A stretch of DNA of 64,000 bases from Gentiana macrophylla. Taxonomy: Eukaryota; Streptophyta; Magnoliopsida; Gentianales; Gentianaceae. Shown here in pieces: positions 1-10,854 of the stretch. The translations under genes and the position numbers were made by a program. The stretch covers positions 41,994,113 through 42,058,112 of the forward strand of contig CM047810.1 of assembly GCA_026214975.1 (NCBI GenBank), read 5' to 3'. Numbering within the stretch: position 1 is the stretch's first letter; every line of letters starts with the position of its first letter. The notes beneath the pieces were generated by a model. It saw only the letters and a program-made list of their open reading frames with translations. It was not told the DNA's origin and searched no databases.

Positions 1-172
1 AATTTTTGATATATTCCGCTGCACAAATTCAGTAAGTTCAATAGTCAGCAGACTACTGAAGCATCAACAGGCTGCTGAAGTTGCTGTGTTTGTTAACTCT
101 AAAAGTTTTAAGTGTTAAGTTTATTCACCCCCCCTCTCTAAACTTAACCAAAGCCTTTTCAATGGACCAACA
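1..172 (+). repeat. 3' end of an LTR (window-truncated)
   Basis: The stretch has a run of Cs followed by TCTCTAAACTT and ends in GGACCAACA, the usual ...CA end of an LTR. The same kind of end occurs in inverse orientation in the solo LTR at 33726-35425 (GGACCAACA read on the minus strand), so the two probably belong to related copia families. It interrupts the host copia element: RNase H-like coding sequence on the minus strand begins immediately after position 172. The start lies outside the window, so orientation and target duplication cannot be confirmed. Confidence 0.5.
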
Positions 173-1798
173 TTATTTTTTTAAACGAAGTCGATCTTGG
201 GAAATAGGAATTCAAAATTTTAAATTCTGGTGTGTAAACGAGTTGATTTCTTTACAATTTGATACTTTCCTTTCCAAGAGACATGAGCATCCTCTAAAAA
301 CATCATATACCCTGATATGGATCTTCTACTCTCATGCCAACCTACCCAATCTTTATCAGTGTAACCTTTCAAGGTCATATAGTTCTGAGTTGGAAAGAAA
401 ATCCTTTGACCTGGATTTCCTTATAAGAATCTCAAAAGTCAGTGGGCTGCCTTCATGTGGTTCTCAGTGGGTGTGTCTAGAAACTAACTAAGTTGATGAA
501 CAAAAAAAATACTATATCAGGTATGGTAAAAATTAGATAAATCAACTTGCCAACCAATGATTTGTATGCTATGTTATCATCTAACATAACTGAATCTCCA
601 TGATGTTAAGTCTTCTTAGATTCTATTGGAGTCTTTGCAGGTTTGGCACCTAAGAACTCATATTCATGTAAAATATTTAAAATATACTTCCTTTGTGAGA
701 TAGAGATGTCACTCGGTGTTCTGAAAACTTTAATGCCCAAAAAATATTTAATTTTTCCAAGGTCTTTGATTGTAAATTGCTCGTGTTAATGATATTTGAC
801 TTGTTGTGTATGGTTCAGATCTGGACTGGCTGCTATAATGTCATCCACACATAGCAACAGAGCTACTAAAGACTCTTTAGATCCATTGGTAAATAAGCTA
901 CGATCATTCTTAGTGGGCTGCCTTCATGTGGTTCTCAGTGGGTGTGTCTAGAAACTGACTAAGTTGATGAACAACAAATTATATATCAGGCATGGTAAAA
1001 ATGATATAAATCAACTTGCCAACAAATGATCTGTATGTTATGTTATCATCTAACAGAGTTGAATCTATATGATGTTAAGCCTGCTTAGATTCGATTGGAG
1101 TCTTTTCAGGTTTGGCACATAAGAACTCATATTCATGTAAAAGATTTAAAGTATACTTCCTTTGTGAGATAGAAATGCCATAAGGTGTTCTGGCAGCTTT
1201 AATGCCCCAAAAATATTTAAGTTTGCCAAGGTCCTTGATTGTAAATTGCTTGTGTGAATGATCTGACTTGTTGTGTCTGGTTCAGATCTTGACTGGCGGC
1301 GATGATGTCATCCACATAAAGAAACAAATCTATGAAAGACTATACAGATCATTAGGTAAATAAGCTATGATCATTCTTAGAATGAATTAAACCTAGAGAT
1401 TCTGTCACTTTGCAGTTCCACTGTCTGCTTGCCTGGTTGAGCCCATATAAAGACTTTATTAACCTGTAAACCTAATTTGGTTTGTCAGATTTAAATCCTT
1501 GAGGGAGCTGCATGTAAACCTCTTCATGCAAATCTCCATGTAGAAAAGCAGTGTTGACATCCATCTGATGCAGATGCCAGTTGTTGGTAGTTATTGCTGC
1601 TAACAGAGTTCATACTATTGTAATATTGACAACTAGAGAAAAGGTCTCTTGATAATCGATTCCATAGGTCTGAGTGTATCCCTTTGCTACTAGTCTAGCC
1701 TTATATCCCTATCCTTTGTGAGATAGAGATGCCATCAGGATCGTATTTCATCTTGTATACCCATTTGCATCCAATAAGCTTGTTTCCATGTGGTAGAG
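173..1798 (-). pseudogene. Host copia element: RNase H and reverse transcriptase remnant
   Basis: Read on the minus strand this is the C-terminal half of a Ty1/copia polyprotein, broken by stops and shifts. The N-terminal RT signature (I-G-C-K-W-V-Y-K) lies near 1740-1780, a [15 protein letters not shown] stretch near 1650-1700, VDDI of the YVDD catalytic box near 1300-1310 and again near 835-845, the SQFLDTPTENH block near 445-490 and again near 915-960, and RNase H-like GYTD / SRRSISGY near 270-360. It is the most downstream surviving part of one copia element whose other parts lie at 12319-12347, 23958-24286, 32598-33725, 35436-35691 and 39055-40792. The internal duplication at 441-1379 shows it is dead. 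The family call is firm; the lineage is not. Confidence 0.85.
441..1379. repeat. Tandem duplication, about 471 bp, inside copia RT
   Basis: The segment from 441 (starting AGTGGGCTGCC) is repeated from 912 with the same start and near-identical sequence. Both copies end with GGTAAATAAGCTA and GATCATTCTTAG. The repeat covers the RT catalytic region, so the host copia element carries two decayed YVDD-containing segments in tandem. Confidence 0.85.
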
Positions 1799-3598
1799 TG
1801 ATGACGGTTAAAATAGTCTGTCCTACGACATCAACATTCTATCTATTATGAGCTAAAAATAGTTGTTTCGACCTATAAATATGAATCATTTGAGTTGGAT
1901 AGCATATGTCGGGTTCGTGAGTCAAGAAATCTGCACTTAGCATTTATTTTCTCTATTTCGATATTATTTCATGCATTATTTGATTATTTTTAGGACACAA
2001 AATATTGGGCTGAGCATCATGGACGAATTTGGAGTGGACTGAATGAAAGGAATGGGCCTAGGGTATTCCAGAATATTCCAAGTTAAGTCGGCTGAATAAA
2101 AATGACAATAATACCCCCGATTTACCGGGAGGTAATGGTGGTTTACCGAGGTTCCAGATCTTTCCGAAACACGTTTTCTTGGACGAGGGGTAGAACTAAG
2201 GTTTTCTAAGTCGGTTTAAGTAGCTATAAATAAGAGGCTTCGCCTCAGAACACAAGTGTACAATTTTCAAGACAAGTATTATGCAATAAAAAGTTATTTG
2301 TTCTTTATTTTATTATTTTATGAGTTCTGGTCGGAGAGACGACGGAGTCGCCGCCTAGGGAGAGATCCGAGGGAGATCTACGCTCGACTTCGAGGTTATG
2401 ATTTTCTATCTTTTCCAAGATGTAGATCTATCGTTGTTCTATTCGACTAATATGTTTTAATTGCCTATTTAGTTTAATTATATAGTAGTTTGTTTATTTT
2501 ACCCCATGTGTTATTGATCTAATTCATTGGTGAAGAAATCATGAAATAGTGGTTGCATTTTTCAGATCTGCAACGGTCTATATCACTAGATCTGAATACC
2601 CAGTAAACTACTAATTCATGACAATCGGCGCCAGCTACGTTGATCGATAGATTTAATTTACATGTTAGTAGCCTGATCAACTATTTGCATGTCATCGTCA
2701 ACTAGCATGAAATACGAATAGTGAAGTGCTATGTTTGGACATTATCTTGAATGGACCCTAGGAACGTGCAGCATTGTCATCATATTGTATTATTATACCG
2801 TTGTCTCGTTTCAGTTCTTTACAAGTACGTACAATTACAGCTCGACAACTTTCGATCTTTCTAGGGGCATATTTGGTAATCGTCTTTGATCACAAAGAAC
2901 AATAATGTCACCAATATGAGCATATTGACGATTGCTAGCACCTATGATTCGAATACACATCAATTCTCGGCCCCATTTGTTATCGGCTACATTTAAATGG
3001 GTGCGAGGTTGAATCATACGATTTAAAAATTTTATCTTTCAATGCAAAGGACAAAGAAAAAAAAGAAATATTTTTTTGTCTAAAATTTTTAAATTTTTCA
3101 TAATGAAGAACCGTTAGTGTCGACAGTTGTCTAGGCGGGTTTGCGGTATGAGTTAGCGCTCAATATCGACAACTCTAGTTCATTATGCGTATGGGCTATT
3201 ACAGACCAATTAAGGTGGGTAGCTTACGTATAGATTGTCTACTACCATTGTCGGAGTAGATAGGGTTAGGAGTTGTACTCGCAGCTGAACAATGAATTAA
3301 AATTCACCAATGGGGAGGACTATTGCATGTGTGGGGGGAAATAACTAATTACTCATAATTGAACTAATACATTGGAAACTATAGTTTGCTCTGTTTGAAC
3401 TTGCATAATCTTGCTAGTTTATTGTTACCGAATTTCACTATTATATATATTATAGTTGGCTGTAGACCGTTAATCGTGACAAGCTCAATCTTGATAATTA
3501 GACGTTCTTACGAGTCTCTGTAGGATCAACCTTGACTCTCCCGTACTCTACTACGATAGACCTAGTCCTATTGCTAGTAAGTGCTTTGCACGCGATCA
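1799..3598 (+). repeat. Element A 5' LTR (1800 bp)
   Basis: It is directly repeated at 10855-12313. The 341-bp length difference is exactly accounted for by the plastid insertion at 2770-3115, which replaced 5 bp. A TATA box (TATAAATA, 2225-2232) is followed at once by a GAGGC-TTC-GCCTC hairpin (2234-2246), likely near the transcription start. Two palindrome-like boxes (2118-2127 and 2139-2148) lie about 80-100 bp upstream of the TATA box. Confidence 0.93.
2770..3115 (-). pseudogene. rpl14: Nuclear plastid DNA insert: 5' part of rpl14 with upstream spacer
   Basis: Minus-strand translation from an ATG at 3017 matches the start of the plastid 50S ribosomal protein L14 (MIQP.THLNVAD, then [14 protein letters not shown], then AHIGD.IV and LERS). 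It continues after frameshifts to KRDNG and QYDDNA near 2775-2810. The piece at 3018-3115 is AT-rich, as expected for the rpl16-rpl14 spacer. The 3' LTR of the same element has TGATC at this point instead, so the fragment entered the 5' LTR after element A had inserted. It encodes about the first two thirds of L14, has frameshifts and cannot be functional. A mitochondrial copy of plastid DNA as the source cannot be excluded. Confidence 0.9.
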
Positions 3599-3606
3599 AG
3601 ATTTTC

Positions 3607-3624
3607 TGGCGCCGTTGCCGGGGA
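3607..3624 (+). other. Primer binding site of element A (tRNA-Asp)
   Basis: TGGCGCCGTTGCCGGGGA is complementary to the 3' end of plant tRNA-Asp(GUC) including CCA. It lies 8 bp inside the 5' LTR. The same primer site, inverted, occurs in family X and element 3. Confidence 0.92.
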
Positions 3625-4014
3625 CTCGTGTCAAAAACACTTTTTATTTGAGATTGAGTTTATATACATATTTGAGTCTGTTTATACTGGAGTCATACAG
3701 AGTCAATTTTGTTAAAATCTAAGAAAAATAGCTTCCGGTTTATCGAGGGTCTACCGCGGTAAACCGAGGTCTCAGTTTGGGCAGAATCGTTTATGTTTGT
3801 TCAGCGTCAAGTCAGTAGTCAGAGTCTGTATTTTTGAGTTTTCTAGGCGTGTGTAACAGCCGGCGAGGCAAGTCACTAACCTTTATTTTCTTTTTGTGTC
3901 TTGTAGTACGCTACACGAAGTTCAGCAGCCAAACTCGAGAGATTCATACCTGAGATTGAAAAGTTTGCTTGACAAAAGAGAAAGGAAACTTGAGAGAAAT
4001 CTGTTAGGCTGGTG
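3625..4014 (+). other. Element A untranslated leader
   Basis: No convincing coding region is seen between the primer site and gag. The leader contains a pair of the element's palindrome-like boxes (3736-3745 and 3757-3766, starts 21 bp apart). Confidence 0.6.
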
Positions 4015-5424
4015 GACGAGGTGAGTACGCACGAAGGAGATCACAATGAGGGGGAAGAAGACATTCCACCTTTGGAAGATACATAAATTGACATGGCATA
4101 GAACGGGCAGAATGGACAAAATGGAGCAGGAGTTGAGGTACACGCAGATAGGAGAACTCTACAGAGTTATGTGATGCTGATGATTGAGCAGTTCGTGCCT
4201 GCAATTGTTCAGCCAGAGAATGCGGCTGAGGCATTTCACCCGAAACCGAATGTGATACAGATGGTGACCAACTACACTACCTTTCATGGAGTAATGAACG
4301 AAGATCCTAGTGTACATGTCACCAACTTTCTGGAGATAGTCAGCATGGTCAAACCAGCAGGAGTGCCTGAAGAACATCAAGTTGAAATTGTTTCCATTCA
4401 CTCTGAAGGACAAAACGATGATATGGTTGTTGTCTCTAGCACAAGGATCGATCCAAACATGGACCGATTGTTGCAGAAATTTATGAACAAGTACTGCCTA
4501 CCTGGGAAGTCACTACAGATGAGACAAGACATTATGAATTTCAAGTAGAAACCCACTGAAACCTTTGAAGAAGCATGAGAAAGGTTTAAGGAAGGACAGA
4601 GGAGATGCCCTCACTATGATATCACTTTGCCCGTACGAATGCATAGTTTCTATCATGGATTGCGGTCAAGTGAACAAATGAGAGTTGATGCATCGAGAAA
4701 TGGATGTTTTGCGTTGCTATCACCTGAAGAAGCTGGAGAAAAACTAGAGCAAATCACACTTACCAGTCAATGGGGAACACATTAAATCGAGACCGCCAAG
4801 GTAGCTGAAGGCGTATTTGGAGAAGACACTTCTCAAAAGATCTTATATCAGCTGATGGCGGTGAATGAGAAGATTGATGGCAAGCAAGATTTCATTGCCA
4901 AGGTTGAGAAAGTACAAGAAATTGAAGCAGCCAACACTGAGGACGTGAACTATATAGGGAGGCAAGAAAATCCTTATAGGGGCGGATATCGCCCAGGTTC
5001 TCATGACCACCCTGGTTTTAGACTGAGTGACCCTACTGAGGGATTTCGACAAAGTGATTCTAACGGTGGTGAGAGACCAAGACAAATTGATGGATTCATG
5101 CCTCAATTCAACAAGTCCGGTGGTTGGGAAGCAGCCATAGATAAAATGATCTCAACTGTGACCAATACGGTCAATCAACTTACAAAATCCGTGACTGAAC
5201 TGAATACAAACTTCACCACATATTGTCAGAAGAATGCAAGACTGACCAATCAAGAAGCCTTAGTGCAGAATCTATCGCACCAAGTGGGGCAGATCTCCGA
5301 ACAAGTGTCAGCCCGTCCTCCGGGAGGATTGCCAAGTAATACTGAGAAGAATCCGAAGGATGTGAATGCAATAATAACTAGAAGCGGAAAGGAGCTGCCT
5401 GGACCAGTTATACCAACTGTCTAG
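4015..5424 (+). pseudogene. Element A gag (broken)
   Basis: Pieces in different frames resemble Athila gag. QFVPAIVQP, then KPNVIQMV and EDPSVHVTNFLEI at 4171-4370, form the N-terminal core. An E.FKEGQRRCPHYD-like block follows near 4570-4620, and LSPEEAGEKLEQI and KVAEGVFGED before 4855. The longest open piece, 4855-5424, has a C-terminal block ending RPPGGLPSNTEKNPKDV and ITRSGKEL, typical of the gag-to-protease junction in this group. No CCHC knuckle is visible. At least three frame changes or stops interrupt it. In an intact element this protein would form the virus-like particle. Confidence 0.8.
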
Positions 5425-5779
5425 GAAGAATCAGAAAGCAGTCAGCAGCAGAACGCAGCAGAATCTGGAGAAAAAGATGGGCCGGTAAACCGGGACATAA
5501 CTCCGGTAAACCGAGAGTCTGAAAATTCAGCAGACAAGTAGGCAGAGCAGCAACAGTCAGCAGGTAAGTCATCCCGAACTGTAACTATTAATCCTGCTAT
5601 TTTACCTTATCCCCCTAGGAAATATAAGCCCAATAATGATGATGCTCGTTATAAAAAGTTCATAGGGATTTTTAAGAAGTTGCAAGTGAACATACCTTTG
5701 GTAGATGCTCTGGCCGGAATGCCAGAGTATGCGAAGTTCTTGAAGGAAGAAATATCTACCAAAAGGAAGTTGTTAGACC
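5425..5779 (+). pseudogene. Element A gag-protease linker
   Basis: The frame carries PPRKYKPNNDDARYKKF and NIPLVDALAGMPEYAKFLKE, a conserved stretch before the protease in Athila-type polyproteins, with stops. A pair of palindrome-like boxes (5483-5492 and 5504-5513) is inside it, starts 21 bp apart. Confidence 0.65.
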
Positions 5780-6322
5780 TTGAGACTATATGCCTTAACG
5801 AGGAAACTGCCTCCCAAGTGTGAAGACCCTGGGAGCTTCCTCATACCTTGCACAATTGGAGGAGTATGCCTAAATAAAGCATTGTGTGATCTTGCAGCCA
5901 GTGTCAATCTAATGCCACTCTCCATCTTTCATAAGTTAGGCATGAAAGAGTTGAATGAAACATATATAACCCTTCAATTAGCGGATAGGTCTATGAAGCA
6001 ACCTTGTGGGGTGGTGGAGGATGTTCTAGTAAAAGTTGATAAGTTTGTATTCCCTGTAGACTTTGTGGTGCTAGACATGGAAGCTAACCACGATGTTCCA
6101 TTGATCTTAGGAAGACCTTTCCTAGCAACAAGCAAAACATTGATAGATGTTCATAAGGGTGAGCTGATTCGGAGAGTGAATGAGGACAAAGTCGTGTTCA
6201 ATGTGATGAATTCAATGAGATATGCACAAGATGAAGGAGAAGCATGCTACATGCTAGATTCCATAGATGAGCTTGCTTTGGAACTATATCAGCAAGTGGC
6301 ACTAGATCCTGAGGTAGCATAG
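5780..6322 (+). pseudogene. Element A aspartic protease domain
   Basis: An open stretch of 180 codons. From about residue 15 it reads as a retropepsin-like domain: PGSFLIPCTIGG, then the active-site block ALCDLAASVNLMP, then LADRS, and the closing VPLILGRPFLATSKTLIDV. Known Athila proteases have DLGAS here, so the conserved Gly after Asp-Leu is Ala in this copy, which would probably damage activity. In a working element it cuts the Gag-Pol polyprotein. It is followed by a degenerate linker before RT. Confidence 0.85.
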
Positions 6323-6472
6323 ACTTTACTCCGGAAAGAGGAAGTAAGAATTTATGAGGAAAACTGGCCAGGGTGTAGTGAAGGTCAAGTGCGAGAAGTA
6401 GAGCCTATATCTTTTATGGATTTAGGAAGGACCATTCATAGACCTTCTTAGCACAAGTTCTTTGACTTACAA

Positions 6473-7371
6473 TTGACTGGTAAGCTGTTAAGATCATCGC
6501 TAGAAGAGCCACCAAGGAACTTAACGTTGAAACCTTTGGCATCTCACCTGAAGTACGTGTACTTACAAGATGATACTCTGCCCTTCATAATTACATCGTT
6601 ATTATCACCTTTAGAGGAGGAGAAACTGTTAAGAGTGCTGAAAGAGCATAAGGGAGCGTTTGGGTGGACGATTACTGATATTAGAGGAATAAGCCCATCA
6701 GTGTGCATACATAAGATCTTTGTAGGCCCTGAGAGGAAAGCGGTAGCACAACAACAATGGAGGTTGACACCACAATTGAAAGATGTTGTTAAAGAAGAGA
6801 TTATAAAGATGTTGGAAATGGGAATTATTTTCCCAATTGCAGACAGTGAGTGCGTAAGCCCGATTCACGTGGTGCCCAAGAAAGGAGGATTCACTGTCCA
6901 ACCTAAAGAGTTTGATGAGTTAATCCCTGTGAGACTAATAACTGGACATCGAGTTTGCATTGACTTCAGGAAACTGAATGACGCCACTCGTAAAGACCAT
7001 TTTCCCCTACTATTCATTGATCAGATGTTAGAAAGATTAAGCAGTCATGCATTTTATTGTTTCTTAGATGGATATTCTGGTTACTATCAGACCTATATTG
7101 CCCCTGAGGACCGAGAAAAGACCACTTTCACATGTCCCTATGGAACTTTTGCATACAATCGCATGCCTTTTGGATTATGTAATGCACCAGCAACTTTCCA
7201 AAGGTGCATGATGTTGTTATTTGCGTACATGGTGGAAGATTTTCATAGATGATTTTTCTGTATTTGGAGATAGCTTTGATAAATGCTTGGACAACTTGAA
7301 TATAGTGCTAAAGAGATGTGAAGAAACCAACCTTGTACTTAACTGGGAAAAATGCCATTTCATGGTTACAG
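6473..7371 (+). pseudogene. Element A reverse transcriptase, N-terminal part
   Basis: The main open frame (6473-7252) contains the usual RT motifs in order: PIHVVPKKGG, CIDFRKLN, FLDGYSGY (first catalytic Asp), TTFTCPYGTFAYNRMPFGLCNAPATFQR. A one-base frame change near 7230 moves to the frame with FIDDFSVFGDSFD (the two catalytic Asp) and CHFMV. The coding sequence then stops at the MITE at 7380. All three catalytic Asp residues are present, so loss of function comes from the frameshift and the insertion, not from the active site. Confidence 0.88.
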
Positions 7372-7379
7372 AAGGAATA

Positions 7380-7659
7380 TGGGGGATTTATCAATATACC
7401 ACTTTTGAGAAGGGGGAAATGTGGGCATACCACTTTGTTATCGAAATACCACTCCCATTTTCGCGTTTTAGGTGTTTTTGAAACCAAACTAAACCCTAAT
7501 TGGGAAGGGGAACCCCAAAAGGGGATTTGAGGACCTTAAGATCGTGCACATTTGTGAAAAAAATGGGAGAAAATCGCGTCCCAAAATTGTTTTTTTTTTG
7601 CCTTGGGTGGTATATCCACAATTTGGAGCAGAAAATGGTGGTAGATCAGGAAAAATCCC
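7380..7659. mobile_element. Small DNA transposon (MITE) inserted in element A RT
   Basis: A 280-bp insert is flanked by the exact 8-bp duplication AAGGAATA (7372-7379 and 7660-7667). Removing it rejoins the RT frame (EGI to VLG). Its ends share GGGATTT as inverted termini, then diverge. A 115-bp core (7460-7574) recurs at 61015-61128. An 8-bp duplication suggests hAT, while termini starting GGG could also be MULE-type with an eroded 9-bp duplication. It encodes nothing. Confidence 0.75.
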
Positions 7660-7667
7660 AAGGAATA

Positions 7668-8390
7668 GTGTTAGGTCCTAGGATTTCAAAGAAAGGAATG
7701 GAAGTTGATAGGGCAAAGATAGAGGTGATAGAGAAGTTACCCCCTCCAACAAACTTAAAGACGTTGCGAGCCTTTCTTGGCCACGCAGGATTTTATTAGA
7801 GGTTTATCAAGGACTTCTCTAAAGTTTCTAGGCCTTTGACGGAATTACATGCAAATGATGCACCTTTTGTGTTTGGAGAAGAGTGTAACAAAGCATTCAA
7901 CACATTGAAGCAGATGCTTATAACCGCCCCAATTCTGGTAGCCCCAGATTGGAACAAACCTTTTGAGCTCATGTGTGATGCAAACGACACGACAGTTGGA
8001 GCAGCCCTAGGACCGAGGGAGGATAAAATCTTTAATCCTATCTATTACGCCAGTCATACCCTTAACAGTGCCCAGAGGAATTATGCGACTACAGAGAAGG
8101 AACTCTTAGCTGTCATATTTGCATTTGACAAGTTTTGACCTTATCTAATAGGATCGAAAGTCACTGTATTAACTGACCATGCAGCTTTGAAATGCCTTCT
8201 AACCAAGCAAGACTCCAAGTTAAGATTACAAGAGTTTGATGTTGAGATTAAAGATAAAAATGGATCTGAGAACCAGGTGGCTGATCACCTGTCAAGAATA
8301 ACTTTGCTAGAAGAGGAGCAACCGACTGATCTCAGGGAGAGCTTCCCTAATGAACAAATTTTTGCCATCTCCATGGTAGCTCAAGTTTAA
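7668..8390 (+). pseudogene. Element A RT C-terminus and RNase H
   Basis: It begins with VLG.RISKKGMEVDRAKIEVI and FLGHAGFY (RT thumb/connection). RNase H follows: CDAND, TTEKELLA, TDHAALK and QVADHLSR carry the four acidic catalytic residues expected of the Ty3 RNase H domain. In-frame stops lie after GFY (near 7799) and after FAFDKF (near 8138). The domain degrades the RNA strand during reverse transcription in active elements. Confidence 0.87.
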
Positions 8391-8561
8391 TCTCAGCCCC
8401 GACATCATACATCAAGAGTGGGCAAGGTATACCCTTGGTTCGCTGACATTGTCAATTATCTAGCAGGAAAGTACCTACCACCGGAATTCATGAATGCGGA
8501 TAAGAAGAAGTTTTTCACGTATCTGAAGCATTAACATTGGGACGATCCCTACCTATACAAG
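8391..8561 (+). pseudogene. Element A RNase H-integrase linker
   Basis: A short degenerate segment. One frame reads WFADIVNYLAGKYLP and then KKKFFTYLKH, which is the usual lead-in to integrase in this group, with a stop before the zinc-binding region. Confidence 0.6.
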
Positions 8562-9500
8562 TTGTGCCCTGATGCCATTCTTAGGATATGCGTCCATGAT
8601 GATAAAATTCCAAGTATTTTGCACATGTGTCATTCTAGAGAAGCTGGAGGTCACTATGGGCCAGACAAGACATCAGCAAAGGTATTGCAGTGTGGGTTCT
8701 ATTGGCCAACAACTCATAAATCTGCTTATGAGTTTACAAGAGCCTGTCATTCATGTCAAATGACCGGAAACATTCCTAAACGGAACGAGATGCCACTGCA
8801 GAGTATCTTAGAAGTAGAGTTATTCGATGTTTGGGGAATTGATTTTGTTGGGCCTTTCACATCGTCAGAATCGAATCTTTACATCCTGGTAGCAGTTGAT
8901 TATGTTTCCAAATGGTGGAGGCAGTGGCCTCACCTACTAATGATGCCAGGGTTGCCCTGAGGTTTCTTAAGAAAAACATTTTGACAAGGTTTGGAGTGCC
9001 TAGATCCATAATTAGTGATGGATGGAGTCATTTCTGTAATAGGTTGTTTGAAAAATTGATGATGAGATATTGGGTTAGACATAAGATTGCAGCAGCATAT
9101 CACCCTCAGACGAGTGGACAAGTGGAAGTCACGAATAGAGAGATTAAGAGGATGATAGAGTTGAATAGATTGGAGGAGTTTAGACTTCAAGCGTATGAAA
9201 ATGCAAAGATTTACAAGGAAAGAACGAAACGCCTGCATGATAAGAAGATTCTGAACTGCACATTTCAAGTTAGAGATAAGGCGCTGGTATATAATTCGCG
9301 TCTTCGTCTTTTTCCTGGGAAGTTTAAGTCTAGATGGTATGGACCACATATAGTCACGAAAGTTTTCAATTCAGGTTCATGTGAAGTTAGAACTGAATAC
9401 TCTGGGTAGACTTTCATAGTAAACGGCCATAGGCTGAAGCATTACCTAAAGCACAAGTATAACCCTGAGTTGGAAGTCTTTACGTTGACGGATCCAGAGT
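8562..9500 (+). pseudogene. Element A integrase with internal deletion
   Basis: The zinc-binding HHCC domain (HMCHSREAGGHYG ... CHSCQMTG) is followed by the first catalytic Asp in VWGIDFVGPF. A frame change near 8915 leads to VPRSIISDGW (second Asp) and YHPQTSGQVEVTNREIK (catalytic Glu). Directly after this the sequence jumps to LEEFRLQAYENAKIYKERTK and YNSRLRLFPGKFKSRW. The roughly 60-80 residues normally between these blocks are missing. DGGSHF of the family is DGWSHF here. Integrase inserts the cDNA into the genome; this copy cannot. Confidence 0.87.
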
Positions 9501-10854
9501 ATGAATAAAGGAGCCCAATTAGTACAGTCGAGCTGGCGACTATAAACTCAGAACTATTTCTAAACCCTTATTTATTGCTTTTGTTGACTACCGCAAGGTT
9601 ATTTTCATCACATATACCTTTGGTCATCTGGCTGGAGATATATGTGGTTTTTTCCTTCACGATTCTCATGTGATACCCTCGTAAAAGTTTTCGCGTCTTG
9701 CTTAGGCCAATAAAAGAATAAAGTGGCTTAAACTGTTTTTACGCATTCCTCCGGCATGCACAATTACCGCCGCCTTATTTTCTTATTGCCCTTTGCATGT
9801 TACTCACAGTTTTCGGAAGTATTTTGGAAAGCATGTAACAACTTGGAAGGGGTTTGGCCTAGGAGCTAATGAATCTGCTCCAGGATTCGCTTCGACTCAG
9901 CCGACCACTTCCAAAGCTAAGTACCTATTCTTTTCTTTATTCTTAGTCATTGGGGACAATGTCTATAATAAGTGGGGGGTAGGCAGTCTTTCATGGGTAG
10001 TCGAAAAAGGGAATAATTTTGAAAATTTAACACAGTTTTTAGCTTGCTATTTGCACGTTCTCGATTAAGGAATCGGTAGAAAAGGATCCCAAGTTCAATT
10101 GAAGTGAGCTATAACATATTCAATATAGTATGGAAGAATGAGCATATGTTATGTTGCGTGAAGTAGTAACTTATTAATTGTTATTTTATCATTGCAATCA
10201 ATATTTGAGCACACAATCTGAGTGAGAAGTGTTTAAGATTAGATGATGAGTTGTTTTAACAGGGAATCATTATTTGTCTGTCTATATACTTTAACAAATT
10301 GTTGTAAGACAAGGGAAGCAACTTGAATGCTGAAAGAGGAACCGGGACAAAACGGACTTGTGAGAGAAAGAGATAAAAAGTGAGGAAATCTGCCAGAAAA
10401 AGAAAAAAGAAAAAAATGATGAAAAAAATAAATGCAATAAAGGCAGTGAGGGAAGTGAACTCGTGTAAAAAGGGCACGACCCTCGCATAAAAAGAAACAA
10501 ACGAGGACTTAAGAGCGATGCCCAGCCCCCGAGTCCGCCCGACCCGATTAAGGTACCATGTTGTGTAACCAAGTCTGAAGGCAAGATGAGCGAGTGTATG
10601 CACATGTAAGTTAAGATTGTGGGGTTAATACAAATTGATTCTCCTCATGAACGCACTATCATGACTAATTCATCACACGACATATTGATGCATGATAAGT
10701 AGTGATTAATGGGGAGCTTATGGATTGTGGCTTAATGTATGTTTCTGCCGGAAATCGTTATTGAATATGTGGTAGTTGATGGAGATTGCTCTTGGAGGTA
10801 CATTCTGCCTTGATACTCTGCTCGAGGACGAGCAAAAGGCTAGTAGGGGGTAGT
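9501..10854 (+). other. Element A 3' noncoding region with pre-LTR hairpin and polypurine tract
   Basis: About 1.35 kb with no credible protein. It contains the block TTGGGGACAATG ... AAGTGGGGGG (about 9950-9977), which has counterparts in family X and element 3. Just before the 3' LTR the hairpin GCTCG-AGGA-CGAGC (10820-10833) precedes AAAAGGC and the G-rich polypurine tract (TAGTAGGGGGTAG, 10841-10853), the expected plus-strand primer. Purine-rich AAAGAAAAAA runs occur near 10395-10430. Confidence 0.7.

Noticed and set aside
81..491. 136-residue plus-strand frame at the window start
   Set aside because: It spans an LTR end and antisense copia RNase H sequence, so it cannot be one gene.
3607..3624. 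Possible tRNA-Asp gene
   Set aside because: Only the last 18 nt of the tRNA are matched, in antisense and directly inside an LTR, so it is a primer binding site. The same holds for 13994, 18172, 22347 and 30840.
10256..10605. Minus-strand frames of 104-115 residues in the 3' region of element A
   Set aside because: Phe/Ser-rich translation of a purine-rich noncoding tract; no family resemblance.
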